From a virus: 20,779 nucleotides of DNA. Both the position numbers and the translations under genes were made by a program. The stretch lies in the IMG/VR virus record IMGVR_UViG_3300049841_000106, positions 1 through 20,779 of that record; one strand, written 5' to 3'. The notes below the pieces were generated by a model that was not told the origin of the DNA, made no database searches, and saw nothing but the letters and a program-made list of their open reading frames with translations. Of the stretch, positions 1 through 6,541 are shown piece after piece (the stretch's first letter is position 1; each line of letters begins with the position of its first letter).

Positions 1-55
1 CGCTGTGCGCGGCCTGGTGACCGGTGTGGCCTCGCCGGAGTCGAAGGTCAAGTAA
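1..55 (+). CDS. C-terminal end of an upstream virion gene (partial)
   Basis: A reading frame is open from the left edge of the window and stops at TAA 53-55. The last 17 residues are AVRGLVTGVASPESKVK. Too little is present to name the product. Its position directly before the tailspike gene, on the same strand with a gap of about 50 bases, suggests a structural protein such as an internal virion or tail protein, but that is inference only. Confidence 0.45.
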   Translation, partial: AVRGLVTGVASPESKVK

Positions 56-107
56 GGGCGGATGCCCTGGCGTTCAGCCCCTACATTTCACACCCAGGAA
101 TTCCACC

Positions 108-1769
108 ATGACGCTCGCCGCCACCTCTCGCCTCGCTGGTCCGTTTGACGGGACCGGCGCGCTGGTGAACTACCCGTTCACGTTCAAGGTATTCGCCGCC
201 GCCGACGTCGAGGTCACGCTGCGCGACTCCACCGGGCTGGAGCAGGTCGCGGTTGACGGGTCCACGTGCCTCGTCACAGTCAACGCGGATCAGGACGGCT
301 CGCCTGGCGGGTACGTCCGTTACGCGGTCGGCGGCGTGGCCACCGCGTTGCCTTCCGGCACTTCGTTGACCATCACCGGCGCGGGCCTTGCGTACACGCA
401 GACGGCCGACCTGCCGGCGGCCGGCAACTTCAACCCAACGACGGTGGAGAATGCGCTCGATCGCAACACGATGCTGGTCCAGCTTATCCGCGACGAGGTG
501 GCGCGGGCGCTGCAGGTATCGGTCTCAACGCCGGCCGGCTTCAACGCCACGTTGCCAGTGCCTTCTGCGGGCCAGATCCTTGGGTGGAACGGTGCGGGCA
601 CCGGGTTCGCGAACTACCCGGTCGGGACCGCCGAGGGCAGCGCGTTAGCCATCGCGCTGGCGGACACCACCACCGCGGCGAAGGGGGACGCGCTGGTCGG
701 CTACGGTGGCATCGTTTCCACCTACAACGGGGTGCTCACGCGCCACGCTTCCCTGGCAGCAGCGGTGTCGTTTATCGGCGCCACCAGGTGCACGGTGATT
801 GTCAGCAAAGACACCACGATGGCCGCGAGCGCCACGTTCCCGGCGACGTCGACGTTGAAGATCGTCAACCGCGCGCAGATCACCACCACGGGGTTCACGC
901 TCACGATCAACGGGCACTTCAAGTGCCCGCCGGTTCAATGCTTCGCGGGCACGGGTGCGGTAGTGATGGCGCGCAGCGCACCGGCCACTGTCTACTGCGA
1001 ATGGTGGGGCGCCGTTGCCGACGACACCACGGACAGCAAGGCCGCAATGCAGGCGGCCTCCGATGCGCTGACGTTGACCGGAGACTCCGGCCGCGGGATG
1101 CGCATCGACTTCTTGTCCGGGATCTACAAGATCGGCGGGCCTGTACTGTGGCCCAACGGCATTACGCTAAGCGGCGCCGGCCGCCAGCAAACAACCATCA
1201 GGCCGACCGCTGGGTTCTCCGGCGGCAGTACGATGTTCGGGGACAAGGGCAATGGTTCGAAGATTTTCATGCGGCACTTCCGCATCGAAGCCTTCGCAGT
1301 TGCGGCTGTCACCGACGTCATCAAGCTGGGCTACGGGGGCACAGGCCCGTTGGCACAATGCGAGCTGTACGACCTTTACGTCGCGTGGAGTTATGCAGGC
1401 GGGCCTGCAGTGGCCGCGGGGACGAAGTGCATCAACATCACCACCAACGTTGCCTCGTTGACGGAGATCGAAGCCGGGTACGCTGCCCGCAGCTTCAACG
1501 AGGGCGCCAACAGTGGGACCACTTGCTACACCAGGTGCTTCTCGATTGCAGGCGACGTGCGTGGGGGTCTACTGCACTGCCGAAACGTTGATCGATGGGC
1601 TGATCTACTCGCAGAGCAACAGCGCGACAACAAACCCCTACGCAATCGAGGTGGCCGCTACCGGGCACCTGGACATGCTCGGCTTCAGGCACTTCAACGG
1701 TGGTGGTGCGTCGACGTTGACGAAAGTCGTCCAAGACAACCGTTCTGGCTACCCGGCAAGCTGGGGTGA
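108..1769 (+). CDS. Tailspike / tail fibre protein, N-terminal part (frameshifted gene)
   Basis: Start chosen at ATG 108, seven bases after AGGAA (96-100); an in-frame start at 24 has no such support. The N-terminal ~150 residues resemble the virion-attachment region of podoviral tail fibres and tailspikes. Around residue 300 the WGAVADDTTD stretch followed by an Ala-rich helix is the classic opening of a right-handed parallel beta-helix (pectate-lyase-like) spike domain, which in this family binds or cleaves host surface polysaccharide. From about residue 487 the frame becomes Arg/Pro-rich and stops at 1769. The natural continuation lies in the +1 frame (to 2220). Restoring one base in the G5 run at 1563-1567 gives a single 703-residue protein. 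As written, the product is a truncated spike with a foreign tail of about 67 residues. The family assignment is fairly sure; the polysaccharide target is unknown. Confidence 0.8.
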   Translation: MTLAATSRLAGPFDGTGALVNYPFTFKVFAAADVEVTLRDSTGLEQVAVDGSTCLVTVNADQDGSPGGYVRYAVGGVATALPSGTSLTITGAGLAYTQTADLPAAGNFNPTTVENALDRNTMLVQLIRDEVARALQVSVSTPAGFNATLPVPSAGQILGWNGAGTGFANYPVGTAEGSALAIALADTTTAAKGDALVGYGGIVSTYNGVLTRHASLAAAVSFIGATRCTVIVSKDTTMAASATFPATSTLKIVNRAQITTTGFTLTINGHFKCPPVQCFAGTGAVVMARSAPATVYCEWWGAVADDTTDSKAAMQAASDALTLTGDSGRGMRIDFLSGIYKIGGPVLWPNGITLSGAGRQQTTIRPTAGFSGGSTMFGDKGNGSKIFMRHFRIEAFAVAAVTDVIKLGYGGTGPLAQCELYDLYVAWSYAGGPAVAAGTKCINITTNVASLTEIEAGYAARSFNEGANSGTTCYTRCFSIAGDVRGGLLHCRNVDRWADLLAEQQRDNKPLRNRGGRYRAPGHARLQALQRWWCVDVDESRPRQPFWLPGKLG

Positions 1770-2220
1770 CAACGCTTCCGCGCAGCGACGCATCTCGTAC
1801 CTCGGCAAGGACCTGTTCCTCGCCGACGGCATGTACATGAAGGACCACAAGCGGCAGTCGTTCAAGATCCGCTTCGTCAATACGGGCGGCACCCTGCAAC
1901 ACCGCATTACTGCAGTCGCGAACACGTCGGCGTCGAGTTTCGTCGATCGCATCAGTGGGGCCAGCGCGACGCTCACGAACACCCCAACGGGGGCGGACGG
2001 GAGCACTGCGTTTGCGACCGGGGTGAAGGTCGGGTCGGGAAACACCAACGCCCTCTGGTTCAACACACTGTCGCAGGATGAGACGCGCTTCTCGTGCAAC
2101 GCTGTCATCGTGTTCAACAGCAGCAGCGTCGCGTTGACCGTCATCGCGTTGCCGTCCTCGATAAACATCAACGGTGTGACCCGAACCTACTTCGGGCTGT
2201 TCCTCCGGCGCGGCCTATAA
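1513..2220 (+). CDS. Tailspike C-terminal part (out of frame with the N-terminal part)
   Basis: This frame carries the continuation of the tailspike. From about 1567 it reads VYCTAETLIDGLIYSQSN, typical of beta-helix coils, and ends at TAA 2218-2220 with a C-terminal beta-rich domain that probably serves trimerisation. The GTG at 1513 is only the first possible start in this frame; it has no ribosome binding site, and its first ~18 residues (1513 to about 1566) are out-of-frame translation of the upstream segment. On its own the piece would lack the virion-attachment domain. I therefore read it as the 3' portion of one disrupted gene (108-2220), caused either by a sequencing or assembly error or by a real mutation in the G5 run. 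Confidence 0.6.
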   Translation: MGPLATPGASRLQATCVGVYCTAETLIDGLIYSQSNSATTNPYAIEVAATGHLDMLGFRHFNGGGASTLTKVVQDNRSGYPASWGDNASAQRRISYLGKDLFLADGMYMKDHKRQSFKIRFVNTGGTLQHRITAVANTSASSFVDRISGASATLTNTPTGADGSTAFATGVKVGSGNTNALWFNTLSQDETRFSCNAVIVFNSSSVALTVIALPSSININGVTRTYFGLFLRRGL

Positions 2221-2277
2221 CCTGACAACGTTAGGGTCTGGGCTGATTATCGATGTCGTCGTGGAGGGGTTCATCAA

Positions 2278-2511
2278 TTGAGCGAGTTCACCGACACCGA
2301 CCACGACGACCTGGCCAACAAGATCGTCGACAAGCTGGTCGAGCGCATGTCCGACGAGGAGACGGTGGAGACAATCATCGCGGTATGGAGCAAGCAGTTC
2401 GACCAGACGCTGGGCCGCGGGCTGCGCAGAATCTTATTCGCGTTGCTGCTGGTCATCGGCGGCGCGCTGGCCGTCAAGTTCGACATCATCACCTGGCTGG
2501 GGCCCAAATGA
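2278..2511 (+). CDS. Small one-TM protein of the lysis cassette (holin-like)
   Basis: This 77-residue protein starts at TTG 2278, ten bases after a strong GGAGG (2263-2267), and its end overlaps the endolysin start by ATGA. The first ~50 residues are charged and soluble (SEFTDTDHDDLANKIVDKL at the N terminus). The C-terminal part has a single membrane segment, about residues 52-69 (ILFALLLVIGGALAVKF), followed by a short tail. Gene order suggests a role in lysis, as a holin or a regulator of lysis timing. A soluble head with a C-terminal anchor is unusual for classical class I/II holins, so a membrane-anchored accessory protein is the alternative. Confidence 0.7.
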   Translation: MSEFTDTDHDDLANKIVDKLVERMSDEETVETIIAVWSKQFDQTLGRGLRRILFALLLVIGGALAVKFDIITWLGPK

Positions 2512-2861
2512 GTCCACTCCTTGCAAAGCAATTCAAGTTCACGCGGATGCTGCCGCGCCTGTTCGACAAGGCGCACGAGCTGGGTTTCGAGGCCACCGAG
2601 GGCGACGGATTCCGCGACCCTCGGGCCTTCGGTGAGCTCGGCGCCAGGGGCCCCTACGGGCACCCGAAGAGCGGGCACAAACAGAAGCTCGCCTTCGACA
2701 TCAACCTGTTCAAGGTCAACGCCGACGGCAGCGTGACCTACTGCAGCAAGACCGAAGACCACCGTCCTCTGGGAGAATGGTGGGAGTCACAAGGCGGCAC
2801 CTGGGGCGGCCGCTTTGAAGACGGCAACCACTACAGCCTCGAGCACGAAGGAATCAAGTGA
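2508..2861 (+). CDS. Endolysin, M15 family zinc peptidase (D-Ala-D-Ala carboxypeptidase / L-alanoyl-D-glutamate peptidase type)
   Basis: A 117-residue single-domain protein. The zinc-ligand motif SGHKQKLAFD (residues 55-64; His57 and Asp64) and the second His in DGNHYS (His108) match the SxHxxGxAxD...H arrangement of the M15 peptidases. This family includes phage endolysins that cut the peptide stem of peptidoglycan. The length is normal for a phage M15 enzyme without a cell-wall binding domain. There is no signal peptide, so release to the periplasm should depend on a holin. The start ATG 2508 overlaps the preceding stop (ATGA), and the stop overlaps the GTG start of the next gene, which indicates translational coupling across the cassette. 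Family assignment is confident; the exact bond cleaved is not visible. Confidence 0.9.
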   Translation: MSPLLAKQFKFTRMLPRLFDKAHELGFEATEGDGFRDPRAFGELGARGPYGHPKSGHKQKLAFDINLFKVNADGSVTYCSKTEDHRPLGEWWESQGGTWGGRFEDGNHYSLEHEGIK

Positions 2862-3082
2862 ACTTCTTCCAATTCATCATGGCTCGTCTAGGCGAGCGCA
2901 GCACCTGGCGCGGCCTGGTCGACGCCGCAATGGCGTGCGGGCTGGTGCTCAACCCCGACCAGATCGAAGCGATCCTCACCGCGGGCGTCAGCCTGCGCGC
3001 GGCCATCGCTGTGTTCCTGCCGGACCAGACCGTCAAGGCGGCCGCGGTCACCGTCGAGAAGGCGCGGGAGTCGCAGCTGTGA
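2858..3082 (+). CDS. Putative holin / small phage membrane-associated protein
   Basis: 74 residues from GTG 2858, overlapping the endolysin stop by four bases. The pattern ERSTWRGLV...GLVLNPDQIEAI...AAIAVFLPD resembles a common family of small phage proteins found next to endolysins and often annotated as holins. Residues ~20-31 and ~40-56 are moderately hydrophobic and could form two short membrane segments, but the hydrophobicity is modest, so membrane insertion is not certain. Together with the one-TM protein encoded at 2278 it is one of two holin candidates in the cassette. It overlaps the lipoprotein gene by four bases (GTGA). Confidence 0.65.
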   Translation: MNFFQFIMARLGERSTWRGLVDAAMACGLVLNPDQIEAILTAGVSLRAAIAVFLPDQTVKAAAVTVEKARESQL

Positions 3083-3465
3083 GGCGCCTCATCGCCGCCT
3101 GCATGGCCCTCCTGCTGGCCGCCTGCGCAGCGGTGAGCTCGCCCCCGGCGCCTTCCGCGGTGCTGGTGACGGTGGCGTCGAGCCTGGGCTCGTTCGACGA
3201 GCAGGTCGGCCAGGCGGCTTTCGCCGGCCGCATCAGCGCCACCAAGGCCACCGCGCTGCTGGACGAGTCTGCGCGCATCCGGGCGCAGATGAACGACGCG
3301 CGTGCGCTGCTGCGCAGCTGCGTGCCCGACAAACCGTGCGAGGCCTTCGACACTTCGCTACGCGCGATCAACGACCGTCTGCTAGAGGCCCAGTGTCGCC
3401 GACGGCAAGCCGAGGCCAAGCTGCCCGAGGATGTCTGCAAGCTACCCGTGAGGACTGCATCATGA
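3079..3465 (+). CDS. Lipoprotein of the lysis cassette (spanin-like candidate)
   Basis: A 128-residue protein starting at GTG 3079. The N terminus is a lipoprotein signal: MRR, a hydrophobic stretch and the lipobox LAAC, with lipidated Cys near residue 15. The mature part is largely helical with a Ser/Pro-rich start and a few more cysteines (CVPDKPC, then CRRRQ and CKLP), which could form disulfides in the periplasm. A lipoprotein following holin and endolysin genes is the usual position of an outer-membrane spanin subunit (Rz1-like). However, no inner-membrane Rz partner is nested here, and the protein is longer than typical Rz1. The spanin role is therefore inference; the lipoprotein nature is directly visible. 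Confidence 0.75.
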   Translation: MRRLIAACMALLLAACAAVSSPPAPSAVLVTVASSLGSFDEQVGQAAFAGRISATKATALLDESARIRAQMNDARALLRSCVPDKPCEAFDTSLRAINDRLLEAQCRRRQAEAKLPEDVCKLPVRTAS

Positions 3466-3665
3466 ACGCACTCGACACTCTGGCCGGTCTTACCAGCGCG
3501 GCGCTGGCCATCACCGACCTGATGAAGGCCGCCCAGCAGCTCGGCCGCGAGCCGACGGAAGCGGAAATCGACGCAGCCCTGGCCGAAAGCGCCGACAAGC
3601 ACATGCGGGCGCGACAACTGGTGGAGATTGCGCGCCAACGCGAGGCTGCGGCGCCTACCGGCTGA
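3462..3665 (+). CDS. Small helical phage protein of unknown function
   Basis: 67 residues; start ATG 3462 overlaps the lipoprotein stop (ATGA). The protein is acidic and Ala-rich and is predicted to be almost wholly alpha-helical (DTLAGLTSAALAITDLMKAA, then PTEAEIDAALAE and a basic helix). There is no membrane segment and no recognised domain. It is the last gene of the rightward lysis operon. Its final 11 bases overlap the 3' end of the opposing gene at 3655-3951, and a terminator follows 22 bases after its stop. A similar small protein accompanies lysis genes in other phages, but its role is unknown to me. Confidence 0.75.
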   Translation: MNALDTLAGLTSAALAITDLMKAAQQLGREPTEAEIDAALAESADKHMRARQLVEIARQREAAAPTG

Positions 3666-3951
3666 AGTAGGGCCGCCCCGTCGTTGCAGGCTGCGGTTTC
3701 GCAGCCTGTTTCGTTTGGGCGTCCGGGTCCTCGAGTGGCACGATGTCCTTCTTGCGGAAGCACGCCGAGCACCCCGCCGGGAAGCGGATGGGGCGGCCGA
3801 GCAACCAGTCGTAGAAGGGTTCGAGGCCGGTGCACGACCAACGGTCGGCCTCGCACGTGCACTGCCTGTCGCAGCTAACCTGTTTGCCGATGTTGGCCGG
3901 GATGTCGTCGTTGATGACGACGCAATGGTCGCCAGGCTTTGCGGGTCTCAT
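3655..3951 (-). CDS. Cys-rich small protein of unknown function, last gene of the leftward operon
   Basis: 98 residues; start ATG 3951-3949 overlaps the stop of the SNF2 helicase (ATGA), so it is coupled to it. It has seven cysteines (residues 10, 27, 31, 33, 40, 61, 64), including CDRQCTC and CSAC, which suggests one or two small metal-binding sites. The C-terminal ~25 residues (TKQAAKPQPATTG) are low in complexity and coincide with the rightward terminator hairpin, so sequence there is constrained by two functions. I do not recognise the family. The operon position points to an early, replication-linked accessory protein. Confidence 0.75.
   Translation of the reverse strand: MRPAKPGDHCVVINDDIPANIGKQVSCDRQCTCEADRWSCTGLEPFYDWLLGRPIRFPAGCSACFRKKDIVPLEDPDAQTKQAAKPQPATTGRPYFSR
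3687..3716 (+). terminator. Rho-independent terminator for the lysis/late operon
   Basis: A perfect 9-bp stem CAGGCTGCG / CGCAGCCTG (3687-3695 and 3700-3708) with loop GTTT is followed by TTTCGTTT. The T-rich tail lies on the + strand side only, so it ends rightward transcription. It sits inside the 3' coding part of the convergent minus-strand gene (3655-3951), which shows how tightly the convergent operons are packed. Confidence 0.85.
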
Positions 3952-5345
3952 CGTTTGCTCCTCATGTAGTCGAGCAGCAGGTCCTGCACCTTGCGCTTGC
4001 TGGCGCGCCGAGCCGCCACCACGGTGTCGATTGTGCCGCGGGCGACGATGTAGTGAACGAACACCGCGCGCTCGTGGCCCGACTGCATCTGCCTCATGGG
4101 CCCAATGCGCTCGATGATCTGGTCGTGCTGCTCAAGGTCCCACCACTGGCCGAAGAAGACGAGGATGTTGCCCCCGTCCTGTAGGTTGAGACCATGCCCC
4201 GCCGAAGCAGGATGCGCAAAGAGTAGAGGAACACGCCCGGCGTTCCACTCTTGCACCACGTGAGGGTCATCGCCCAGGCGCCGGCCTTTAGGGAAAGCAC
4301 GTTGGAGCCTTGCCAGGTCGCTCTTGAAATGGTAGGCAACGAGCACCGGTGCGCCGGCCGCTTCGTTGATGACTGACTCCAGGGCGTCCAGCTTCGCATC
4401 GTGCACCTCGACGAAGGTACCCTTCGCGTAACGCTCAGGGTCTAGGTAGACGGCCCCGTTGGCCATCTGCAAACACTTGATCGTCAACGCCGCAGCGTTG
4501 ACCGCTTCCACCTCGCCGCCGACGAGCTGCGTGTACATCTCGTCCTCGAGCTCTTTGTACCGGGCCTTCACCGAGTCCGGCATATCGACTTCGATGACGT
4601 TGACGATGGGGTCCTTCAGGTCGAACCAGTCCTTGGGGTCGATCGTGAGCGTGCAGTCCTTCAGGCGCTCCTGGATCTGCGCTTGCGTGTGCTCCATAGG
4701 CACCCAGTTAGCACCGTACTCCGTCTTGATCGGGCGGAACCACCGCTCCTGGAAGGCGGTGAAGGTACGGCCCAGACGCTGGCCGCCGTCGACAAACCAC
4801 TGCTGGCCCCACAGGTCGACCAGGCCGTTAGGCGACGGCGTGCCGGTGAGGTTGAGCCACTTGGTCACCTCTGTGTGCGCCAGCTTACCCAGGGTCTGGG
4901 CGCGCACGCCACCCTGGCGCGTGCGGAAGCTCTTCAGGCGCGTGCTCTCGTCGGGGACCACGCGTTTGAAGGGCCAGGGCTTCTTGTTGTCGGCGTACCA
5001 CTCGTGCAGCCAGACCAGGTTGTCGTAGTTCGTGCAGACCACCGGCGCGTTGGAGTTGAGCGCGGCCGCACGCATGTCGCTCACGCCGCACGCCACCGCG
5101 ATCTCGAGCCCCGCGAGGTGCGACCACTTCTTCTGCTCGGCGGGCCAGGTCTCGAGGGCCACGCGTTTCGGCGCGAGCACGAGCGTGGGGCGATCGTCGC
5201 CGAGGACGTTGTAGACCACGTTCAGGTAGGTCAGGCACGCCACCGTCTTGCCCGTGCCCATGCCGGCCCACAGGTTGCCGCGCCCCACGCTGGAGGCGAA
5301 GTCGATCATCACCGACTGGTGCGGCCTGGGGGTGAAGTCACGCAT
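3948..5345 (-). CDS. SNF2-like superfamily 2 DNA helicase/translocase
   Basis: A 465-residue protein with two RecA-like halves. Motif I is GMGTGKT (residues 28-34). Motif II is PDES (131-134), a DExx-type Walker B in which a Pro precedes the Asp. Motif III is LTGTP (166-170). Motif V is ASAGHGLNLQ (380-389), and motif VI is ERIGPMRQ (412-419) with its arginine finger. This is the compact phage SNF2-type helicase lacking extra domains, found beside VRR-NUC and polymerase genes in many phage replication modules. It likely translocates on or remodels DNA during replication or recombination in the cytoplasm. Its start overlaps the VRR-NUC gene by eight bases and its stop overlaps the next gene by ATGA. 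Family assignment is sure; the exact step is not. Confidence 0.93.
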   Translation of the reverse strand: MRDFTPRPHQSVMIDFASSVGRGNLWAGMGTGKTVACLTYLNVVYNVLGDDRPTLVLAPKRVALETWPAEQKKWSHLAGLEIAVACGVSDMRAAALNSNAPVVCTNYDNLVWLHEWYADNKKPWPFKRVVPDESTRLKSFRTRQGGVRAQTLGKLAHTEVTKWLNLTGTPSPNGLVDLWGQQWFVDGGQRLGRTFTAFQERWFRPIKTEYGANWVPMEHTQAQIQERLKDCTLTIDPKDWFDLKDPIVNVIEVDMPDSVKARYKELEDEMYTQLVGGEVEAVNAAALTIKCLQMANGAVYLDPERYAKGTFVEVHDAKLDALESVINEAAGAPVLVAYHFKSDLARLQRAFPKGRRLGDDPHVVQEWNAGRVPLLFAHPASAGHGLNLQDGGNILVFFGQWWDLEQHDQIIERIGPMRQMQSGHERAVFVHYIVARGTIDTVVAARRASKRKVQDLLLDYMRSKR

Positions 5346-5661
5346 GGAAGTGCGTGTCGAAGAACGCGTCCACCGCAGGGATGCTGTCGATCACGAAGAC
5401 CGTCTGGCCGGCGTCGCGCATGCGCTGGTGCTCGCGCAGCTGGTCGCCGCGAGGCTTCTCGCCGGGGCGCTTCAGCTCCACCCACACCGTCGGCGGGAGC
5501 GCCACGCCGAACACGCCAGCCAGGCCGCGCGGGATCTTGTGCGGGACCATCAGGACCCGGTCGGGGCAACCGCGGCGGCCGATCCACTTGACCTTGCGCA
5601 CGGTGCAGCCGGCGGCGATGGCTCGCCTGGTGAAGTAGGACTCGACGGTTCGCTCGCGCAT
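5338..5661 (-). CDS. VRR-NUC domain nuclease (PD-(D/E)XK superfamily)
   Basis: A 107-residue stand-alone VRR-NUC protein. Visible catalytic residues are Glu7 in the first helix, Asp34 in GRRGCPDR, the Glu62-Leu-Lys64 motif in VWVELKRPG, and Gln74 in DQLREHQ. These match the Holliday-junction-resolvase-like VRR-NUC fold, whose phage members are structure-specific nucleases thought to process branched DNA. The start ATG 5661 is chosen because residues just after it (ERTVESYFTRR) match the usual N terminus of the family; an in-frame start at 5781 would add 40 unrelated residues. It overlaps the helicase start by eight bases and is overlapped by 112 bases by the preceding zinc-ribbon gene. Confidence 0.9.
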   Translation of the reverse strand: MRERTVESYFTRRAIAAGCTVRKVKWIGRRGCPDRVLMVPHKIPRGLAGVFGVALPPTVWVELKRPGEKPRGDQLREHQRMRDAGQTVFVIDSIPAVDAFFDTHFHA

Positions 5662-5861
5662 AGGACTCCGATGGCGGTAAGGTATTCGCGGGCCTTGCCC
5701 ATCCGCACAGCGCGAACGTAGGCCTGGCTGGTGGGGTGCACAGTCTCGATGGTCGTGAAAGTGAACTTGCAGCTCGTACACTTGCGGTTGCGCGTGGTGT
5801 CTATGTTGCGCCCTCCGTGGTCAGTACGAACAGCGAGCGCGTTGCACAGGGGGCACTTCAC
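5550..5861 (-). CDS. Zinc-ribbon protein, NrdR/Ogr-like N-terminal finger
   Basis: 103 residues from GTG 5861-5859. The first 40 residues form a four-Cys zinc ribbon (CPLC at 3-6 and CTSC at 28-31) with an arginine-rich loop and the following FTFTTIET strand. This resembles the zinc ribbon of NrdR and other phage regulators, so nucleic-acid binding is likely. The start is supported by a GTGA overlap with the upstream microprotein gene. After about residue 65 the sequence is Ser/Pro-rich and overlaps the VRR-NUC coding region by 112 bases in another frame. The conserved part therefore ends near 5670, and the tail is either an unusual long overlap or the result of a lost stop. Target unknown. 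Confidence 0.7.
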   Translation of the reverse strand: MKCPLCNALAVRTDHGGRNIDTTRNRKCTSCKFTFTTIETVHPTSQAYVRAVRMGKAREYLTAIGVLCASEPSSPTSPGEPSPPAAPCARSSGSAAAVAPTGS

Positions 5862-5959
5862 AGGAACACCCCTAACGCGCCGGCTACGCAAAACCCCACG
5901 ATGATGAGGGCCCAGGTCAAGTCACTGACGAGCCAGGGCGAGTCGTCTTCTTCGTTCAT
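5858..5959 (-). CDS. 33-residue membrane microprotein
   Basis: This short gene reads MNEEDDSPWLVSDLTWALI and then a hydrophobic segment to the end. The whole C-terminal half (about residues 14-33, LTWALIIVGFCVAGALGVFL) is one predicted transmembrane helix, with an acidic N terminus. GGAG lies seven bases before ATG 5959-5957, and the stop overlaps the next gene start (GTGA), so translation looks genuine and coupled. The first 38 bases overlap the 3' end of the HNH-like gene. Function is unknown; a small inner-membrane phage protein among early genes could target a host membrane protein, but that is speculation. Confidence 0.6.
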   Translation of the reverse strand: MNEEDDSPWLVSDLTWALIIVGFCVAGALGVFL

Positions 5960-6302
5960 GCGATAGCTCCATGTTTTCCGAGGGTGTGACTGGCGTGAGG
6001 CAGCAGGGCCGCACACACGACGGGTTGATGCATGCGTGGTCGAGCTCGAGGCCCGAGTGCTTGTGCTCCAGGTAGGCGAGGTACAGATCGTCAGCGTTCT
6101 GCGCGCCGGCCGCGGACCAAGCGAACGAAGCGATGTGCGCTTTGATCGTCGCGTTGTGGCCGAGGCCCGGCACGTAGAAGTCGAAGATGCCGTAGCCCCA
6201 CCGGTCGCAGCGGTGCTTCCACTCCCAACACCCGCTGTCGTTCTCCGGCTCGCGCACGCCGGCCACCAGGCGCTCCCAGAGGTTGGCGAAGGGCGATCTC
6301 AC
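5922..6302 (-). CDS. HNH endonuclease-like protein, active site apparently degenerate
   Basis: A 126-residue protein from ATG 6302-6300. The N-terminal half has the pattern ...CWEWKH...GYG typical of phage HNH proteins, and the C-terminal half has ELDHACINPSCVRPCCLTPV then PSEN. This aligns with the HNH_3-type signature DHxCxNxxCVNPxHLxxVxxxEN. His89 of the DH pair is present, but the positions usually Asn and His in CVNPxH are Arg98 and Cys101. Homing or packaging-associated nucleases of this type cut DNA; this copy may be inactive or may use a changed metal site. It lies between two small genes in the replication operon with normal spacing, so it is expressed as part of the operon and not inserted into another gene. 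Confidence 0.8.
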   Translation of the reverse strand: MRSPFANLWERLVAGVREPENDSGCWEWKHRCDRWGYGIFDFYVPGLGHNATIKAHIASFAWSAAGAQNADDLYLAYLEHKHSGLELDHACINPSCVRPCCLTPVTPSENMELSHERRRRLALARQ

Positions 6303-6309
6303 CCGCGCC

Positions 6310-6540
6310 TCACTGCATCGGCGCCACGACTTCGGGCCCGAGCGCTTCGCGCATCGAGACCATCATCAGCGACAGGTGGATCATCTGCTCGGCGACGTTC
6401 ATCCACCGCGGGCGGGTGTTCGTCGAGGCGATGATGACCGCGCCGCCCGTGGGCACCAGGTCATCGGGGTTGACGTTGAGCCTGCCGCAGTAGATGCGGG
6501 CGGGGCGCTCATAGGCGCTCAGGTCCTTGTGGGTGATCAC
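6310..6540 (-). CDS. Small protein of unknown function after the DNA polymerase gene
   Basis: 76 residues from GTG 6540-6538, one base after the polymerase stop and with AGGA five bases upstream. An in-frame ATG at 6570 would overlap the polymerase and is less likely. The sequence has an N-terminal mixed part (ITHKDLSAYERPARIYCGRL) and a Met-rich helix near the end (AEQMIHLSLMMVSMREAL). No domain is recognised. The tight junction with the polymerase gene and with the HNH-like gene downstream places it in the replication operon. Confidence 0.7.
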   Translation of the reverse strand: MITHKDLSAYERPARIYCGRLNVNPDDLVPTGGAVIIASTNTRPRWMNVAEQMIHLSLMMVSMREALGPEVVAPMQ

Positions 6541-6541
6541 A

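Noticed and set aside
1555-1570. Programmed ribosomal frameshift in the tailspike gene
   Set aside because: The site CGT-GGG-GGT-C has no stop or rare-codon stall of the prfB type and no clear stimulatory structure, and tailspikes are not known to use +1 shifting. Error or mutation is simpler.
1-2220. Diversity-generating retroelement acting on the tailspike
   Set aside because: No reverse transcriptase gene or template/variable repeat pair is seen in the window.
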